Below, one piece after another: positions 10,311 to 21,277 of a stretch of DNA of 64,000 nt. The DNA is taken from positions 28,474,326 to 28,538,325 of the forward strand of contig NC_059362.1 in assembly GCF_019703515.2 (NCBI RefSeq). The letters run 5' to 3'. The DNA comes from Myxocyprinus asiaticus (Eukaryota; Chordata; Actinopteri; Cypriniformes; Catostomidae). The notes under the pieces were generated by a model. The model ran no database searches. It worked only from the letters and a program-made list of their open reading frames with translations, and was not told the DNA's origin. Position numbers and translations under genes: made by a program. Positions within the stretch are counted from its first letter, which is position 1. Each line of letters starts with the position of its first letter.

Positions 10311-11054
10311 CGAAATGCGCGAGAAAGCATTCTGAGGCTGGGCACCGAGCTGCTGCGGTTTATATCCTTGCAGCTTGGTCTGCGTCGCGACGTGACTCTG
10401 TTGTTATATTTTCTCGACCAATCTGGCTAGGGCTTCGATTATCCACTAGTACTTAGCACCACCTCTGGTGGTCTTCCGGAATTCTCAGAACCACAGTTGC
10501 ATACTTAACTAGCATTTTGTTGCAAATGCTTGTCGCTGCATAAGCCAGATAAATGAGTATTATTTTCTGGCAAGTTTTATCGTTATTCTTCATTAAGAGT
10601 ACAAAGAATGCATACAAACTAAACTGCACAGTCAAAATCTGTAAACTACTGAATAATTACCAATAACAATTTGCTTCTGTCATAATTCTAAAATCAACAT
10701 GCCCCCAACTTGGAAAGTCTGGGCTCAAAGAAAACCCTGAGTTTCCCCACTCGCAATTACGACTGCGGTAGCGTTCTTGTAGTAAATACAATAATTCCGA
10801 CATGACTTGAACACACCATTATGCATATCTGTATTGCTCCTTGCTCCAAGCCTTCCACGGCTCCTTGCTCCAAGTCTTCCAAGACCCCTATCTCCAAAGT
10901 AATTCCTCTTCATTCCCATACATTTCCCATAAATACATTTTCGGGGGGGGGCTCACCGTCTCCAAGCTCCGGTGGTCGATTCCCCGACGCAGTCTGCAAT
11001 AGCGACCACAGAGGTGACATTTGGTGCTGGTATTTATGGCGGGAACCCCGGGCC

Positions 11055-11210
11055 ACAACCAGTGCCCATGCCTGCCACGGTTAACAAGCCAGTGCCCATG
11101 CCTGCCACGGTTAACGATCCAGTGCCCTTGCCTGCCATGGTTAACGAGCCAGTGCCCATGCCTCCACGGTAAACGAGCCAGTGCCCTTGCCTGCCATGGT
11201 TAATGAGCCA
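11055..11210 (+). repeat. 30-bp tandem repeat (ccagtgcccatgcctgcc)
   Basis: About five units of roughly 30 bp sharing ccagtgcccatgcctgccacgg followed by ttaacgag or a close variant. It lies upstream of the longer Pro-rich frame. Confidence 0.85.
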
Positions 11211-11375
11211 GTAGCCTCGACCATTCCTGTAATAACGCTCCCAGCTGTCCGGAAAAGGAGGAGAAGGAAAGGGACACCTTCTCCACAGTCTCTGCCCATG
11301 TTCATGACCATGTAGGTCGTTCCCCAGTCTCTGCCCATGTTCACAACCATGGAGGTCGTTCCACAGTAACTGGCA

Positions 11376-12005
11376 GTGCTCACGACCGCAGAGGTCGATC
11401 CCCAGTCTCTACCTGTGCTCTCGACCACGGGAGTCTGTTCCCAGTCATCCATGGTTCTTAGTCCCGAGCCTTCCATGGCTCTTAGTTCCGAGCCTTCCTC
11501 GGCCTCGTCCCTCGAGCCTCTCACGACTCCGCCTTCCATGGCTTCGCCCCTCGAGCCTCTCACGACTCCGCCTTCCATGGCTTCGCCCCTCGAGCCTCTC
11601 ATGGCTCCGCCTTCCATAGCTTCGCACCTCGAGCCTCTCACAGCTCCGCCTTACATGGCTTTGCCCCTCAAGCCTCTCTCAGCTCCGCCTTCCATGGCTT
11701 CGCCCCTCGATGCTCCCACGGCCCCACCTCCCTTGGCCCTGCCCCTCTCCCGGCTCTGCCTACCTTTGTTGAGCCTCCCTCGGCTCCGCCTGCCTTTGTT
11801 GAGCCTTCCACGGCTCAGCCCTCAGAGTCTTCCACGGCTCCGCCCTCACCTCCTGCAACTCCACCTCCTGACCCAGTCTCTGCCCTGTGGCTGCCTCCCA
11901 GGCCTCCTGACACAGTCCCTGCCCTGTGGCCGCCTCCCAGGCCCCCTGACCTGGTCCCTGTCCTGTGACCACCTCCCAGGCCTCCTGACCCTGTTCCTGC
12001 CCTGA
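11376..12005 (+). pseudogene. Proline/leucine-rich repeat ORF of the LTR element
   Basis: An open frame of 209 codons with the repeated peptide SMASPLEPLTTPP (about five units between 11500 and 11710), then LPLLSLPRL and LTQSLPCGCLPGL repeats. No known domain. It lies just before the polypurine tract, where a Pro-rich third frame or the 3' end of pol/gag of such elements would be. The frame may be a by-product of tandem repetition; I cannot say whether it is translated. Confidence 0.45.
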
Positions 12006-12180
12006 GGCTGCTTCCCAGGCCTCCTGACCCTGTTCCTGCTCTGCTCACCTCCCTGGCCTCCTGATCATCCCCAGACTCCTCCTAGGCCACAGGATCATCT
12101 GCCAATCCCTCCTGGACTCCATGGTCTCCTTCCTGGACCCTCCCCAGTCACCTGTTTCCTCCTGCCCTCCTCCACCTTGT

Positions 12181-12204
12181 AAAGGGGGAGTGGAGGGGGG
12201 GTAA
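12181..12204 (+). promoter_or_regulatory. Polypurine tract before the LTR
   Basis: Purine run aaagggggagtggagggggg directly before the LTR start TGTCAC. This is the usual place of the plus-strand primer site. Confidence 0.7.
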
Positions 12205-12532
12205 TGTCACAGTCACCATTGTTCCTAGGACTCTTATTTTGAAGTGATTTTCGTCCTCTGTCACCCTCATCACTGCCATCTGTTCCCCATCATCCTCATC
12301 TGTTCTCGATTCTATCATCAGCCCTTTTGTGTAGAAATACCCTCTAGTTTAGTTCCAACATTGTCAGTTCTTGTTCGTTGTTAGTTGTGGCATAGTTTGT
12401 GTTAACCCCAATGACTGTCTTGTCTTGTAGAAGTCATCGTCTTCTGTGTATCCTCATCTTCTTGTCATTGTCTATTAAAGTATAGCTGCACTTTGATCCC
12501 GCTCTCTCGCCTCATCCATACAACACGTGACA
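12205..12532 (+). repeat. LTR (3') of the Gypsy-like element
   Basis: A 328-bp block starting TGTCAC and ending GTGACA, a perfect 6-bp inverted end of the TG...CA type. An ATTAAAG polyadenylation-like signal lies near 12473. No second copy in the window, so target duplication cannot be checked. Confidence 0.8.
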
Positions 12533-14534
12533 CACCTATCATATTGCTTCTGTAGGGCTTTACTGGTTGTTTAGATCAGTGTTACTATCAGAAATAATTG
12601 GTAATTATTTCTGTAGTTATTAATTCATATTTAAATTAATCAATTGAATCTAACTCATTAAAACCTCATATGGGGCTCCAGTAAATGTAGTGTGCTACGT
12701 TTAGGAGCAAGTTTGGTTATTAGCAATAATTAATAATTATCAAAGATAATTATTATTAAAATCAATAGAACATTGATGAGAATCAATGTTAGCTTTTTTA
12801 ATCCTTTAAATCGACAAATATCAAAGAAAATCATTAATTGTTAACATCGATGAAACATTAATTAAAATTAACACTAGCTTATTGATCATTCAAATTCAAC
12901 AATCATCAAATATTAGATTGTTTTCTTAGGAAAATCGACATCCGAAGAATATCGATTTTCCGGAAAAAAAAACAATGAATGAAGGTTTGAATCCGAGCAC
13001 TGACATCCCGTCAGCATGACACAGGCGTATGCAAAACAAACCAAAACACTTCTCTTTGTAATATAAACAAAGTTTATTTACGCAGTAATATCAATTAATA
13101 ATTAATACAATGCAGTCAATAAACTTCCGACTTACAACTACAAACTAAACAGTGATATGATTAGATATGGAAATAAAAATAATCCTATAACACATAAGGT
13201 GTGTGTGTGACAGTGTGTGTGTGTGTGTAAGGAGGGACGCGCACAAAATGGCGGACATGACTCTCGTGGAGAGTATGTCACGCGAGACTTCCGGCCAGGG
13301 AATATGACCACGAATGGGGGCGGAGAGAAACCAGTCAATGGCGACTGGCGTCTACCAGTTACCGCGTGTATCCGCTTGTACGATAGCTTAGGGACAAAGC
13401 TGGGCTTTAGCATTTAAGCTATCTACGAGCCAAAATGTGTGCCAGAATGTTTGTGAGGGGTCGTGTGCCTGCGTGTGTGTGTGTGTGTGGTTAGTATGAG
13501 AGAGAGAGAGAAGTGACAGCCCTAAAGCCGATTTCGCGATCGTAGGAGAGAAAGCAGCTGTTAGTTCATAGGTGGATGGCTCGTAAACAGTCCCGCGTAC
13601 TTTGACTATTTAATGGAGGAACTCAGTTTACCTGTCTCACCCGCGATGGCGAAATTGCACAACAGTCCAATTTGGTTGGACCACAATACAGCAAAACAAA
13701 ATCGTGATAATTAATACCCTGAGTATTAATAATGAGCGGACATGGCGGTCCGTAAACTGTACAAGCAAAAACCTTGAAACACAAGAATAACACACTATAA
13801 TATTCTATCTCTGCCCAGACATAAACCTCTTACTTGAATCGCATGAGGACACAGGTAGAATGTGTTTTCCTCCATCCTTTAACTCTGACCCAGTTCCTTG
13901 AGGCTCGGGTGATGACGGGAGGCCGTTTCCTCGCTCTGTCGGCGGGCGGTACGGCTGTTGATTCTCGGCGGGCTGGCGGAGAACTCAGAATGTCGACTTG
14001 ATTGAAGATGGAAGAGAAATCTTTAATCTCTTCACTTCTGTAGGCAAACGGATGAAGATGCGAATTGCTCGGTGGTCTCCTTCGGATCCGTTAGAGTGTT
14101 CGGTTGAACACAGAGTAATCTCAACTCGTCCAGCGAGATGGAGATTGTATGGCCACAGTTTCAAGTCGGACGTTACTTCCTTGTGCCACGAGGTTGCACA
14201 TGAGAGCAGCGATGAAACTGCATCTATACAGGACGAACAAAGTTGCTGGAAGCAAATCCCGAAAGCATTTCAGAGGTATTTCAACTCCTGATGATGTCAT
14301 GTTTGAGGGACGTTCTGTTGTGTGCCTCATCCAATAGGAGTTGAGAGTTCGATCCTTTAGTGAGCAAGGCTTCATGGGATTTACAGTCTGTTTTGGACTC
14401 CCTTTGTTTGATTTTGGCGTGATTTTTATCAGTATAATTTACGACTTGGAATGTTGGGCTTGAGTTAGGTTTTTACGACTGTGTTAGGCCTGCCTTTGTC
14501 TTCTATCTGAATACATGAGGCCCAACACTTCTGA
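12533..14534 (-). other. Unclassified repeat, possibly a retroelement LTR on the minus strand
   Basis: About 2 kb with AT-rich palindrome-like stretches (12590-12960), a CA/TG microsatellite (13197-13228) and a GC-richer part (13230-14300). Read on the minus strand there is an AATAAA near 13070 and a tggagccccatatgagg stretch near 12670 that could be a primer-binding site. The open frames at 13138-13413, 13998-14291 and 14121-14375 show no domain. An old LTR or retroviral remnant is one reading; I cannot confirm it. Confidence 0.3.
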
Positions 14535-14750
14535 AGACATGGATTAAACAACTGGTGTCTTGTGGATTACTTTTATGCTGCCTTTATGTGCTTTCTGAGT
14601 TTTAGTCACCATTCACTTGCATTGAATGGACCTAAAGAGCTAAAATATTCTTCTAAAAAATCTTCGTTTGTGTTCTGCAGAAGAAAGAAAGTCAAACACA
14701 TCTGGGATGGCATGAGGGTGAGTAAATGACAAGATAACTATCCCTTTGTT
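14535..14750 (+). repeat. MITE-1 right-arm fragment
   Basis: Contains gattacttttatgctgccttt, caccattcacttgcattgaatgg, catctgggatggcatgagggtgagtaaatga and ends aactatccctttg, matching the right arm of the copy at 35710-37672. The left arm is absent. Confidence 0.8.
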
Positions 14751-15464
14751 CTAATTATTAATTTGAAATAATATTCTTTTTAATAAACATGTAATTTACA
14801 TGACTTTTAATGTCTTGATATTAAGTTTGCTACACAAACACACATCTTGATAATTTAATTTAAGTTTAAACAAGTTTAAAGTAAAAAAATAGCTATGTTT
14901 ATATTTTTGTAAATGCATATAATTAGCTAAAACCCATTAAATTGTAGTGAACGTAGATCTATCTATTGTGTTCTATAGGATTGTACAGGTAGGGGAGTGG
15001 GATTTCTGCGGGTGTGTGGTGGTTTGGGGGTGGAATGGCATCACGACTAGTCAATTTGACTCGACTAATTGGCTAGATTAGTCGACTATTAAAAATCGGT
15101 AGTTGTGCAACCCTACTATGCACAAAATATACTGCTTGACAGATATTATCGAAAAAGGTGTCCTGAGAAATTTCACATCTCTGTGACAGCCCTAGACTGT
15201 AAACTGCCAAAAGCTTCTATTTTTTTTTTTTTTTAAATCAGAAACACTCTTGTCAGTCAGTAATTTTGCACGATTAAATAAATGTGCATTAAGAAAAATG
15301 AACAGCACTTAACAGTTAAGCACATACATTAATGTGTTAATTTTCACAGGCCTAATAATATTACAATGTAAAAGAAATCTGTCTTCTTGACCAGGGCCGT
15401 TTCTAGCAATAAGCAGTGGGGAAATACATTTCCTACATAATCTTATTAAATTAAAATTTTCAAA

Positions 15465-15467
15465 CAA

Positions 15468-15504
<37 letters not shown>
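15465..15504. repeat. (CA)n microsatellite abutting an rgs6 splice donor
   Basis: About 18 CA units. On the minus strand it reads (GT)n and begins directly after the last exon base at 15505, so the first GT serves as the splice donor. Confidence 0.95.
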
Positions 15505-15505
<1 letters not shown>

Positions 15506-15586
15506 ACAGGTCGATGAACATCCCAGAAGGCTCTCTCCTGACTGTCCAGAATCTTTCTATCCGTCTTGTCTTTTTTCCTGTCGATC
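15505..15586 (-). CDS. rgs6: rgs6 exon: linker ending HRPV
   Basis: An 82-bp exon with acceptor ...tttcgtag on the minus strand. It completes the split Lys codon and reads [20 protein letters not shown], then WDVHRPV, ending in phase 0 so that the next exon starts PGCV. The sequence is nearly identical to vertebrate RGS6. The donor is the first GT of a (GT)n microsatellite (CCTGTG then gtgtgtgtg), so the exact cut has no sequence support beyond frame and family alignment. Confidence 0.95.
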
Positions 15587-16216
15587 CTACGAAATCAAAG
15601 GAGAAACACAAAGCTGCAACACATTACTATTAAAAAGTGTAGGAAACACTCCCAATTCACACACACATTAAACCAGACAAAAAGCAAAGCCCTTGTGCTC
15701 ATCAAAGTTGCAACCTGCCTGTGAGCAGAGCTAATTCATTTCCATTCTTGCCACTTCACTCTTATGTAACTGACATTTGCTGCATCACTCTCTTGATCTC
15801 TCACTGATCCTGTTTTTGAGCCCCTAGACTCTATCATTCCTCCCCCTCCCCAAAATTCGTGTTTCTGCAATGAAACAGGTATTACAGAAAGTGTGATGAT
15901 GGAGACAGACTGATGACCATGAATCAGAGAGTTGGTGACTTGTGTTTGCAGCCCTTTGCCATCAGATAAGCCTCTTCAGCTGGTGTTTGAAGAGCGAGAG
16001 ACTGGCCACTCCAAATCAAACACATATGCTAATATTTTACATATAACAATGAGTTCACCAATATTATTATGTTATATCAGAGTGTGTGTTTGCATATATG
16101 TCTTTGTTTGAATGTGTGTAGGTTGACTGTACAGGACAGATGTGTTTCTCACACAGAGGAGGGCAGGTAAGAGTGAGAGCAAGTGTTTGTGTAGTTGTCC
16201 TGACAACAGCACTTAC

Positions 16217-16293
16217 TTGACCTGTGCCTCAGCCTGCATGAAGATGAACTCCCACTTCCTGGCAAAAGCCCTCTGTAGCCTTGCTAGATTCTC
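16217..16293 (-). CDS. rgs6: rgs6 exon: DEP helical extension
   Basis: A 77-bp exon with acceptor ...ctttcag and donor GTAAGT on the minus strand. It reads [20 protein letters not shown] and AEAQV, plus two bases of a Lys codon finished in the next exon. This is the helical extension following DEP in R7 RGS proteins, a very conserved segment. It follows an 862-bp intron. Confidence 0.97.
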
Positions 16294-17155
16294 CTGAAAG
16301 AAAGATCAACCTGTATTAAATGTGAATTGTCTGATTTGTGCACCTCTATCAACACCAAACAGAACTGCAAAAATAGTGATTGTTTCCAAACAAGTTTCCC
16401 AAATATTACTTCTGCCCAGTGCCCCCTCTGCCATAATTCAGGCTTAGCTGGTTAGCTTTACCTGGTAGGCCCGGCTGGTAGATGCAATCACTACACAATT
16501 ATGCTGTGAAAAAGCTTGTCTCTCCATTGACTGCCATTCAATTGTAGAGGTGTATTTAGAAATTATTTTTATTTTTTTATTTTTTTTCTGAGCAGCAGAG
16601 CTGGAAATGAGAGGTGGGGTGGGGGTGGGGTGTGATACGGGGAATGAATTTCAAAGATGTAACTGCCGCTAAACAAGAGAAGATGAATATGGAAACAACA
16701 ACAGTGGATTAGCACATCAAGATCGCATGTGAGATGAGGTCAGGTGACACCTGCATTTGTATAACTCCAACTGAGCAACTGCAGTTGAGCTGCTATTGGA
16801 ATGCTAACAGATGCTCCAGGTATTTAAGACCTCCTTGATACAGGATACAGTCTCTTAAACAAAGTAATGTTGAAAGAGCTACACAGTCAGTGTTTACAAC
16901 CTTTGGGAAATCAATGCATGAATGACTTGTCTCTGCATATGAAGTTGTAACTCGAGAAAGCATGTTAACATCATATAAATTACACACTTCACCTTTAATG
17001 CTTAATGACGAGGGCCAACAATTGGTGCTTTCAGGTTTACAGTAATTTGATATATCTGTCAACAGCTGAAAGTATCAGAACTGAAATGCTTCTCTGCTGG
17101 CAAAACAAACCGCTTCCATTTTCTCTATCTGCTGTCATCACAATGGGTCACTTAC
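16294..17155. other. rgs6 intron
   Basis: Plain intron with a T-rich run near 16565 and a short (GGGGT)-like stretch near 16615. No gene or clear mobile element seen. Confidence 0.6.
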
Positions 17156-17220
17156 TGCCTCATAGTCTGCCAGCTCCAGCCGGGTCTTGTTCTGCATGGT
17201 TCGCTTGCACAGATAGATGG
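17156..17220 (-). CDS. rgs6: rgs6 exon: end of DEP and start of helical extension
   Basis: A 65-bp exon with acceptor ...ctgtcacag and donor GTAAGT on the minus strand. Completing the Ala codon from the previous exon, it reads [20 protein letters not shown] then EA. Human RGS6 has the same stretch apart from one residue. A short Tc1-like element starts only 91 bp upstream of it on the gene. Confidence 0.97.
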
Positions 17221-17310
17221 CTGTGACAGGGTGAGAGAGAGACAAAGAAGGAATAAAGAAGAGAAAGATCCAAAGAGTCTGAATCGAAAAATTGTCTTTG
17301 TTACAATATA

Positions 17311-17839
17311 CAGTACAGTGCAAAAGTTTTAGGTACTTGTGAAAAATGTTGCATAGTGAGGATTTCTTCAAAAATAATGGCATAATTAGTTTTTATTTTC
17401 CAATTAACATTATCCAAAGTCTAGTAAACATAAAAAAAAGCTAAATCAATATTTGGTGTGAACACCTTTGCCTTCAAAACAGCACCAATTCTGCTAGGGA
17501 CACCTGGACACAGTTTTTCTTGGTTGTTGGCAGATAGGATGTTCCAAGCTTCTTAGAGAATTCGCCACAGTTCTTCTATCTATTTAAGCTATCTCAATTG
17601 CTTCTGTCGCTTCATGTAATCCCAGACTGACTCGATGTTCAGTGGGGGGCACTGTGGGGCCATGCCATCTCTTGCAGGGGTACATGTTCTTCTGTTCTAT
17701 TCTATTTGCAGAAGGAATGTTTGGGAGTCTAAAATGTATATTTCCTATTGACACACTACAGCTAAAGATATAAATAACCATCTTAAGACAAATGTTTTTG
17801 TTAAACATCTTGTGTGCCTAAGACTTTTGCACAGCACTG
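17311..17839. mobile_element. Short Tc1/mariner-like element (non-autonomous)
   Basis: A 529-bp element with inverted ends (left CAGTACAGTGCAAAAGTTTT, right the inverse of CAGTGCTGTGCAAAAGTCTT) and TA on each side (17309-17310 and 17840-17841). Too short for a transposase; the interior on the minus strand has no intact domain. Confidence 0.8.
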
Positions 17840-17904
17840 TACATCAAACCACACTGTCATTTACAAACTCAAATCTTGGAATTCAATAAATAACACACTT
17901 TCAA

Positions 17905-18180
17905 TCTCAGAATCTCAAAGGTTGTAATCGTTAACACTAAGTACATAAGTTAACTAACAATGAACAGTATTTTTTCTGACCTTTTTAAACTTGATTAATG
18001 TTAATTTCAACATATACTAATATATTAAAAAAAAAGTTGGATATGTTAAAATTAGTAAATACATAATGAACTAATATGAACTAAAAATGAACAGTTGTAT
18101 CTTTATAAATAAACATTAACCAAGATTAATAAATGCTAAAAAAACATATTTTTTTATGCATTTACAAATATTAAAAAACA
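17905..18180. repeat. Palindromic MITE fragment (gttaac family)
   Basis: Contains taacaatgaacagtat, attaatgttaatttcaacatatacta, aacattaaccaagattaataaatgc: the same words as the 267-bp palindrome at 56778-57044, but both termini are degraded. Confidence 0.55.
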
Positions 18181-18339
18181 GAATCGTATTGTAAAGTGCT
18201 ATGGAAAAATATAAATATCATATAAATGATGACAAAAAGTGTCCAAATGGCAAATCACCATAAAGTACAAAACACAGAGCTCCTTCACAACACCAAATCG
18301 ACTCAAATTTTAAAAGATCTTCCATAGATTTGAACATTT

Positions 18340-18490
18340 ACATATTTGGTAGTTGCTTTCAACTAAAGCAACTTACAGTGAGTGTATTCAAGCTATACAG
18401 TTTAACAGTACATGTGCACCTTGGGAATCGAACCCATGACCTAATGTTGCTATTGCGATGTTCTACGCAATATACACGCAAATGCTAGAT
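18340..18490 (-). repeat. tRNA-derived SINE fragment
   Basis: On the minus strand a tRNA-like head carries a B-box-like ggttcgattccc (18422-18433), followed by the tail tgtaagttgctttagttgaaagc. The A box (near 18470) is degraded. It resembles a widespread fish SINE. Confidence 0.6.
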
Positions 18491-19173
18491 GCAAATAACA
18501 CTTGATTTTTACTCAGATTTTGAATAACTACAGGTTAGTAATATTTCAGAATAACAGAAAATTTCAGAAAATTAATAAGACTTTTTAAAATCATATACAA
18601 GGGTTTTAATCTAAGACAGTGAATAATGTCATGGAAAATATTTTCAACATATAAAACAAAAAGGACATTATGTACCAATGGAAACCTGAAAAGAGAGAAA
18701 GAGAGAAACAGACAAGAGGCCATGAGAGGTTTGGCCATATCAACAGTCATGTATAATCCCTCACACTATCACACACATATCCAGTATAAATCCTTGATTG
18801 GATTTTGTGTCTTCCTGTGCATATATCATCTCTGCTTGGCCAGTTTACAGACAGTAGGAACTGTGAATGAATAACCATTGACCATCAGTAAACAGCTGCC
18901 CACCATCAACACATTCTCTAGCTGTATTACAGAACACCTACTGATCCACAGATGTAGGGAGTTCTTTCTCACCATTTGCCTGTCCAACAGATTAATGGCT
19001 GTAATAATCCTGAGAAAGCAGACTGTGGGCTGAACAGGCGGCACCCAGTGACATGGTGAATTTTTGAGTTATAATAGTCCCCAGAAGAAAAAAAAAACAT
19101 CTACTGTAAAGTTCAGTGTACTCATAATTAGAGAGCAATATGTCATTGGGAGTCTGCAGGGTCCTTCTCTTAC

Positions 19174-19225
19174 CATAGTCTGTGTTTTCTGGCTCCCAGC
19201 AATTAGATGGCCAAAAGTATGGAGC
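19174..19225 (-). CDS. rgs6: rgs6 exon: DEP domain C-terminal part
   Basis: A 52-bp exon with acceptor ...cttgcacag and donor GTAAGA on the minus strand. It reads [17 protein letters not shown] plus one base of an Ala codon. [15 protein letters not shown] is a hallmark of RGS6/RGS7; the leading Ala favours RGS6 (Thr in RGS7). Confidence 0.97.
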
Positions 19226-21277
19226 CTGTGCAAGAGAGAAAGAGAGATGACACAAATCTTACAATATGTTTTTTAGAAATTCACACACACCTTAGTAGTA
19301 AGACTTAGGAGACTTTTGACTATAAGCATAAATTCTGGTCAATTTTGCAACTTATTCTGGCAATGAACCGCCCGCTTAGACAGGAAGACACCGTCTGACC
19401 GACATGTAAACTGACCAACCACAGTTCATTTTATTTGTATGTGACGTTAAGGGAAATAGTTAATATCTCAGTAACAAACTGTTGTGGAAATTCACATATT
19501 CACGTAATTCCACAGCAGTGTCCGTCAGTGTTTGCGTACTGTCAGAGTATGTACTGTGTTTGATGAAGGGCATCTCCTCTGCTCCAGTGGGATTATGGGA
19601 TAATGTCCAGTCGATCCACACTACAAAATCTCACAGGAAATAGTTTGCCATCGGGTATTCCTCGCCAACTGTTTATGGATACTGAGGATTCAGACATACT
19701 ATTCCATTGGCATACTGTTTTTGGCATACTATATAGTTGAGAAGTATGCATATTTGGACAGCTTTTGTGTCAGCATGGTACCTTGCAAACATGACTTTGT
19801 TTCCAGGTGGACTACTACAAACCTGTGCACCCCAACTCATCAAAACAGAGCTTGCTAAATCTCTCACTGTGGTGTGCAATATGCACCAAGCAGTCAGTGA
19901 ATAGACTGTGGGCTGTCAATAAACATGCCATCTGAGTCTGAGACTACAAATACTTACTGTCAATAAGCACTTTACTGAATGACTTTCATTCTGTTTTGGA
20001 TTGGAAGAGAGTTTGAAAAAAATAAAATTTCTTATCACCTGCTTACAAGCCTAAATTCAATATTGATTCTATTTGGTGCAGATATTATTGTAGTCACTGT
20101 TCTTTTTTTGTCAGGTTATAAAAGCCATTAACAACATTTTTAACAACTGGAAAATCCTTCTCGCCTTTGTGGAACCAGTCTGAAAGACTACGGGTGGCAC
20201 AAAGCAAATGATGGTGTATTGAGATCATTCTCATCATGCATTGAGCTGATGAGCCATACTCCAGAGCAGCAGAGAAACACTAATTCCCCTCCTGTGTAAT
20301 TAATAAACGTATCAAAGAAACTTGAATTCATTAATTTGCTTATTGATACTTTATCATGTTTATTTGAACAGATAGCATAATATCATTATCTAAGAATTCT
20401 GTTTCTTTTGTAAAACCCTGGATAATTTACAGCAAGGTTTTCTATTGCAGGAAGGACCTGGAAGGGGAAGGGGGCATAAGAGATACATATGTACAATATG
20501 ATATTCATTTAAAAATGGGTTCAACATGGTACTTTAGTCCTTTACATAAAGCACTCTAAGAGAATTGCATTTGCTGAAGAGAATCGTTTACATTTTTAAA
20601 TAATTTCCGAATGAGATGATGGGGCTTCTTGCAATTTCAGCAATCAAAAGACTGCAGTGTTTCTCCAGTAAAACATCAGAGTAATGTGAGATGAATAAGC
20701 TCAGAGGAAGTATGCCCTTGGCCGTCTCTTCTCTAATTGGATGAATCACTGAAAAATGAAGGATCAGCCTTTACGAGCTAAATATGTACCTGTTTCTGGT
20801 GGAAGTGCTCAGATTTAACACCTTAGATCTTCAGTGCATAGCAACAGACAATAAAAATAACATGCTTGAAAAATACAGCATGTTGAATTCATCTCTGTGA
20901 TGCATTGCCAAACCTATACAATCTGTAGTAAAGAACTGTGAATTCTAATAGTTGATGCTTAATAAGGCAGCTAGAGGCAACACTGATCAAACACAATCCT
21001 GATTGTTTAGAAGGTGTAAATGTCAGTGGTGGCTGCAGCAAACATGGAGTTTGTACATAGTTTGTTCATTGTCCAACTAAACTGTGATTTTATGCAGATT
21101 CAGTGATGTTATAGAATATTAGCAGTGCTAAATGTGAAGCTGGATGTTTAAAAACAGAATGACACCACTCTGGCAGCTTATACATGATGAATGAGTAGAA
21201 TGGTAATATCTTTTTCATTTACAGTACCTATTATAGTTTATCTGAAAGAGGACAGGAAATAATGGGAATTTGAATAA
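19226..21277. other. rgs6 intron, no feature recognised
   Basis: About 2 kb of AT-rich intron. Small open frames on both strands have no recognisable product. No clear repeat boundaries seen. Confidence 0.55.

Larger units (their letters stand above)
6265..10519 (+). mobile_element. DIRS-like retroelement B, internally deleted
   Basis: A tyrosine-recombinase retroelement of a second family. The left terminal repeat (from about 6265, ctgccagaggcggtgctaag) is inverted at the right end (10330-10480, ctagtacttagcaccacctctggtgg). Inside the right end an internal complementary region (about 10195-10310) joins inverse copies of both outer ends, the DIRS signature. Order on the plus strand is gag, remnants of RT and RNase H, then tyrosine recombinase. 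All reading frames are broken. The outer ends are uncertain by a few bases. Confidence 0.88.
5975..10820. mobile_element. MITE with 17-bp terminal repeats, interrupted by DIRS B
   Basis: Perfect 17-bp inverted ends: aatggtgtgttcaagtc at 5975-5991 and its exact inverse at 10804-10820. Left and right arms (5975-6264 and 10520-10820) flank DIRS B, so the element was probably a few hundred bp before that insertion. The 101-residue reading frame at 5858-6163 crosses its left end and is not a recognisable protein. Confidence 0.65.
10821..12532 (+). mobile_element. 3' part of a Gypsy-like LTR retrotransposon
   Basis: Ends in a complete LTR (12205-12532) preceded by a purine-rich tract. No 5' LTR, gag or pol is seen, so this is a 3' fragment of about 1.7 kb. 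Its internal part is GC-rich and made of several families of short tandem repeats rich in Pro and Leu codons. The assignment to Gypsy rather than another LTR group is a guess from general look. Confidence 0.65.
5691..15115. mobile_element. Possible hAT-like MITE split by later insertions
   Basis: The left end reads taggggttgcacagactagtcgac at 5691, and the right end is an inverted relative (tagtcgac ... agttgtgcaaccctA) ending at 15115. The flanking 8-mers TTTTGCAC (5683-5690) and CTATGCAC (15116-15123) agree at 6 of 8 positions, as an aged hAT target duplication would. Everything between would then be later insertion: a second MITE, DIRS B, a Gypsy fragment and others. The pairing is plausible rather than proven; the ends could belong to two different copies. 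Confidence 0.45.
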
